64,000 bases of DNA, taken from Methylobacterium nodulans ORS 2060. GTDB lineage: Bacteria > Pseudomonadota > Alphaproteobacteria > Rhizobiales > Beijerinckiaceae. Position 1 is the stretch's first letter. Each line of letters starts with the position of its first letter. The notes under the pieces were generated by a model. It did no database searches, was not told where the DNA came from, and was given only the letters and a program-made list of their open reading frames with translations. The position numbers were made by a program, and so were the translations under genes. The stretch is from the NCBI RefSeq assembly GCF_000022085.1, contig NC_011894.1, positions 894,501 to 958,500 on the forward strand, given 5' to 3'. Shown piece by piece: positions 61,197 to 64,000 of this stretch.

Positions 61197-62591
61197 ATGG
61201 GCTCGCGAACCACGTCGAAGTCGAAGACCACCACGACCACTGCCCCGAGCCTCCAGCACGGCGTCGAGCTGCGCCGCGTCGAGGATCTGCGGCCCTACGC
61301 GCGCAACGCGCGAACCCACTCCAAGAAGCAGGTCCGGCAGATCGCCAGCTCCATCCAGGAGTTCGGGTTCAATAACCCCGTCCTGATCAGCGACGAGCAC
61401 GAGATCATCGCCGGACACGGCCACGTCGAGGCCGCCAAGCTCCTGGGCCTGCAGCAGGTGCCCACGCTTCGCCTGTCCCACCTCTCGCCCGCCCAGCGAC
61501 GCGCCTACGTGCTGGCCGACAACAAGCTCGCACTGAACGCAGGCTGGAACCAGGACCTCCTCGCCGGCGAGCTCAAGGCGCTCCAGGAGCTCGAGTTTAG
61601 CCTCGAGCTCACCGCGTTCTCCACCGCCGAGATCGATCTCGCCTTCGAGGCCGCCGGCGAGAAGGCGCCGGAGCCGCCCGGGCCGGAGGACGCCGTGGTC
61701 GAGCCCGGCGATGAGCCAGCCGTGACCCGAGAGGGCGATCTCTGGCGGCTCGGGCCCCACCGTCTGCTGTGCGGCGACGCCCTCGCGCTTGAGAGCTACG
61801 CCGCCCTGTTGCAGGGGGACCTCGCCGACCTCGTGTTCACTGATCCCCCGTACAACGTGCCGATCGAGGGCCACGTCTCGGGCCTGGGCGCCACCAAGCA
61901 TCGCGATTTCGCTATGGCCTCCGGCGAGATGAACGAGGCCGAGTTTACCGCCTTTCTCGCCCGCTTCCTCGATCTCGCGCGAGCGCACTCCCGCGACGGC
62001 TCCATCCACTACGTCTGCATGGACGCCGCCCACGCCCTCGAGCTGCTCACCGCCGTTCGCCAGGTCGGGCTCTCGCTCAAGACCACCTGCGTCTGGGCCA
62101 AGAGCAACGGCGGCATGGGCTCTCTGTACCGCCAGCAATGCGAGTTCGTGCACGTGCTCAAGAACGGCGAGGCGCCGCACGTGAACAACGTCGAGCTGGG
62201 CCGGCACGGGCGCAACCGCACGACGCTCTGGCAGTACGCGGGCGTGAACAGCTTCCGGCGCGGACGGATGGAGGAGCTGAGCCTCCACCCGACGGTGAAG
62301 CCGGTGGCCCTGGTGGCGGACGCGATCAAGGACTGCTCGAAGCGGCGTGGGGTGGTGCTGGACCCGTTCTCGGGCTCGGGCACGACGCTGGTGGCGGCCG
62401 AGAAGACCGGGCGGGTGGCGCGGGTGCTGGAGCTCTCGCCGGCCTACTGCGACGTGGCGATCCGGCGTTGGCAGGCACAGACGGGGCGCCAGGCCGTGCT
62501 CTCCGCGACGGGGCAGATCTTCGAGGAGGTCGAGGCCGAGCGGCTGCCCGAAGTGGCCGAACAGCCCACGCATCTGCGCAGCGCGGCGTAG
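61197..62591 (+). CDS. ParB-domain DNA adenine methyltransferase of phage/mobile-element type
   Basis: A 464-residue protein. The N-terminal ParB-like nuclease-family domain reads RVEDLRPYARNARTHSKKQV, INPVLI-type FNNPVLISDEHEIIAGHGHV and LRLSHLSPAQRRAYVLADNK. The C-terminal N6-adenine/N4-cytosine methylase has DLVFTDPPYN (DPPY), HPTVKPVALVADAIKDCSKR and LDPFSGSGTTLVAAEKTGRV (AdoMet loop). Such fusions are common in prophages, GTA-like and integrative elements. No restriction partner is seen, so it is a solitary methylase. A DUF5681-like gene follows. Confidence 0.9.
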   Translation: MGSRTTSKSKTTTTTAPSLQHGVELRRVEDLRPYARNARTHSKKQVRQIASSIQEFGFNNPVLISDEHEIIAGHGHVEAAKLLGLQQVPTLRLSHLSPAQRRAYVLADNKLALNAGWNQDLLAGELKALQELEFSLELTAFSTAEIDLAFEAAGEKAPEPPGPEDAVVEPGDEPAVTREGDLWRLGPHRLLCGDALALESYAALLQGDLADLVFTDPPYNVPIEGHVSGLGATKHRDFAMASGEMNEAEFTAFLARFLDLARAHSRDGSIHYVCMDAAHALELLTAVRQVGLSLKTTCVWAKSNGGMGSLYRQQCEFVHVLKNGEAPHVNNVELGRHGRNRTTLWQYAGVNSFRRGRMEELSLHPTVKPVALVADAIKDCSKRRGVVLDPFSGSGTTLVAAEKTGRVARVLELSPAYCDVAIRRWQAQTGRQAVLSATGQIFEEVEAERLPEVAEQPTHLRSAA

Positions 62592-62693
62592 TCCCCCTCC
62601 TACGTGACCTCCGGCCGGCGCGATCCGGCGCCGGCCTGATTGCACCTGGCGCACCACCGAACACCCGACACTTCCACACTGGAAAGCCAAGCT

Positions 62694-63224
62694 ATGACCC
62701 GCAAGACAGCACAGGCCACCGAGGCCGCGACACAGACCGACACCTCCGGCACCACAGCTCCGCGCCGCCGCGGCCCGGGTCGGCCGTTCCAGAAGGGCCA
62801 GAGCGGCAATCCCAACGGGCGCCGGCGTAAGATGCGCCCCATCGCCGATTTCCGCGAGATGGTCCTGGCGGAGTTCGAGCGGGAGCTGACCATGAACGAG
62901 AACGGCAAGCCGATCAAAGTCACCGCCTTCGAGGCGGTGCTGCGCAGCACCATCGTCTCGGCCGTCAAGGGCAACTCGCGCTCGCAGCGCCAGGCGGCCG
63001 AGCTGTACATGCAGGTTCAGCGCGAACACAGGAAGGCGGCGGACCAACTGCTGACAGCAGTGTTCCTCGACAACATGACCTTCGAACAGGCGCAGGCGAA
63101 GGCAAAGCGTCTGAGAATCCGATTGGGGTCGTTTAGGTCAAGCTGCTCGTTGTGGTTTCTCCGGCTTGTGTCGCCCCGTGGGTCACACGCTTCTCTTCGC
63201 GGTCGGCGCTTGGCCGCCGCATGA
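62694..63224 (+). CDS. DUF5681-like protein, 3' end replaced by IS sequence
   Basis: A 176-codon frame. RRRGPGRPFQKGQSGNPNGR then RPIADFREMVLAEFERELTM, EAVLRSTIVSAVKGNSRSQR and MQVQREHRKAADQLL are typical of DUF5681 proteins, often beside phage-type ParB methylases. From about residue 145 (near 63130) the sequence (FRSSCSLWFLRLVSPRGSH) no longer fits and looks like IS flank read in frame. An IS110-type element inserted at about 63130 probably truncated or altered the C terminus. Confidence 0.7.
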   Translation: MTRKTAQATEAATQTDTSGTTAPRRRGPGRPFQKGQSGNPNGRRRKMRPIADFREMVLAEFERELTMNENGKPIKVTAFEAVLRSTIVSAVKGNSRSQRQAAELYMQVQREHRKAADQLLTAVFLDNMTFEQAQAKAKRLRIRLGSFRSSCSLWFLRLVSPRGSHASLRGRRLAAA

Positions 63225-63396
63225 TGGGGTCAGGAGGGCGAGGCGTCTCAATCTGTTTCACGACCTTGCGGGTTTGCACCCGCAGGTTCTGGACTCTCAA
63301 CGAGATCGCCAGGCCCATCGTCCCCACGGGAACGATCCGGTTCACCCTTTCGGGTTCATGCGTGGTGTTTTGCCCTCCTGTTTCGCGGTGACGGCG

Positions 63397-64000
63397 TCAT
63401 CCTGCGAGCGTGGCACCCTCTGCGGGCTCCTTACCCCAGCGGAACGCGGTGCCGTCGCTCCACATGCGATGGAGGATGACGGCGAGCTTGCGGGCGACCG
63501 CGACGCGGGCGCGGGCCATGCCGCGACGCCTGGCGATCTTCATCCCCCAGGCGCGCAGGCTCGACCATTTCTGGCTCCGCACCAGCAGCGTATGCGCCGC
63601 CTCGTAGAGCGCGGTGCGCGCGAGTTCGTCGCCGCAACGGCTGATCTTGCCCTGGATGTCGGTCTCGCCGGACTGGTAGCGCGCCGGCGTCAGACCGAGA
63701 TGGGCGCCGACGTCGCGCGAGCGCCTGAACCGGTCGGGCCGGTCGATCGTCGCCCGGAAGGCAAGCGCGGTGATGGGGCCGACGCCCGGCACGCTCATCA
63801 GCCGCTGGCAGACCGCCTCTTTCTTGACGAGATCCATGACCTGCTTCGTCAAGCCGGCGAGTGCGGTCAGCATGCTGGCCAGCACCTCCAGGAGCGGTTC
63901 GACGAGCTGCGTCATCAGGGGCACGCCCTCGGCCAGTTCGCGTACGCGGCCGGCGAAGGCTGCACGGCCAGGCGTGCCGAGCTTGAGCCCGGCTTCGCGC
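63397..64000 (-). mobile_element. IS110-family transposase, partial at window edge
   Basis: At least 201 codons are open leftward from the window edge. CQRLMSVPGVGPITALAFRA, ADVGAHLGLT-like RDVGAHLGLTPARYQSGETD and GKISRCGDELARTALYEAAH are the C-terminal Tnp_20 domain of IS110 transposases. This one differs from the IS110 at 59344. The N-terminal catalytic residues lie beyond the window. 63130-63396 is probably its 3' non-coding end, which interrupts the DUF5681-like gene. Confidence 0.85.

Noticed and set aside
60918..63047. 709-codon minus-strand frame opposite the ParB methylase
   Set aside because: Mirror of the methylase coding sequence at high GC; low-complexity Leu/Arg/His composition and no domain.
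1..64000. tRNA, rRNA, CRISPR or riboswitch genes
   Set aside because: No cloverleaf, rRNA-like stretch, regular repeat-spacer array or recognisable riboswitch core was seen on reading both strands; subtle RNAs could have been missed without a covariance search.

Overview
The window looks like a chromosomal stretch of a high-GC alphaproteobacterium, most likely Methylobacterium or a close relative. This is inferred from strong GC bias, ExoY/ExoF/ExoP-type polysaccharide genes, many degraded insertion sequences, small proteins of families I associate with Hyphomicrobiales (for example DUF6481), and a roughly 100-bp repeat family with CTAGAG/CTCTAG ends. No tRNA, rRNA or CRISPR array was seen.

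1-16.4 kb holds ordinary metabolic and regulatory genes: a Tat-exported hydrolase cut by the window edge, a DipZ-like CcdA-thioredoxin protein divergent from an OmpR-type two-component system, an SDR/tautomerase/nitronate monooxygenase run behind a LysR regulator, a MobA-like aromatic hydroxylase divergent from a MarR regulator, a second alpha/beta hydrolase, a four-gene SRPBCC-ArsR-DUF1428-VOC operon and a GNAT acetyltransferase. 16.4-24.7 kb is a field of small, mostly unnamed proteins (Met-rich EF-hand protein, cold-shock protein, DUF6481) mixed with gene and IS remnants, ending in a quinone-oxidoreductase-like gene.

24.9-30.5 kb is an IS graveyard (IS630, IS21, ISL3 and IS66 pieces, a phage-like membrane gene remnant and a MucR pseudogene) around one intact-looking IS1182 transposase and a NarL-type regulator. 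A DesK/NarX-like kinase with its NarL-type partner follows at 30.8-32.2 kb.

32.4-59.1 kb is an exopolysaccharide (EPS) locus. It opens with a small ExoX-like membrane protein divergent from an ExoY-type priming transferase. It continues with glycosyltransferases, ExoF, an ExoP-like co-polymerase with degenerate Walker motifs, a polymerase fused in frame to a GH16 glycanase, methyltransferases, a Wzx-like flippase and an acyltransferase-SGNH protein. A second copy of exoY follows, then an epimerase, a DegT-family aminotransferase and ManC. The two exoY genes lie in an apparently identical 1,102-bp direct repeat (32833-33934 and 53553-54654). The repeat brackets about 19.6 kb of EPS genes, so the locus looks able to be lost or amplified by homologous recombination. 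This is the most notable feature of the window.

59.1-64 kb holds an intact-looking IS110 transposase, a ParB-domain DNA methyltransferase with a DUF5681-like partner of phage or mobile-element type, and a second IS110-family transposase that runs off the window.
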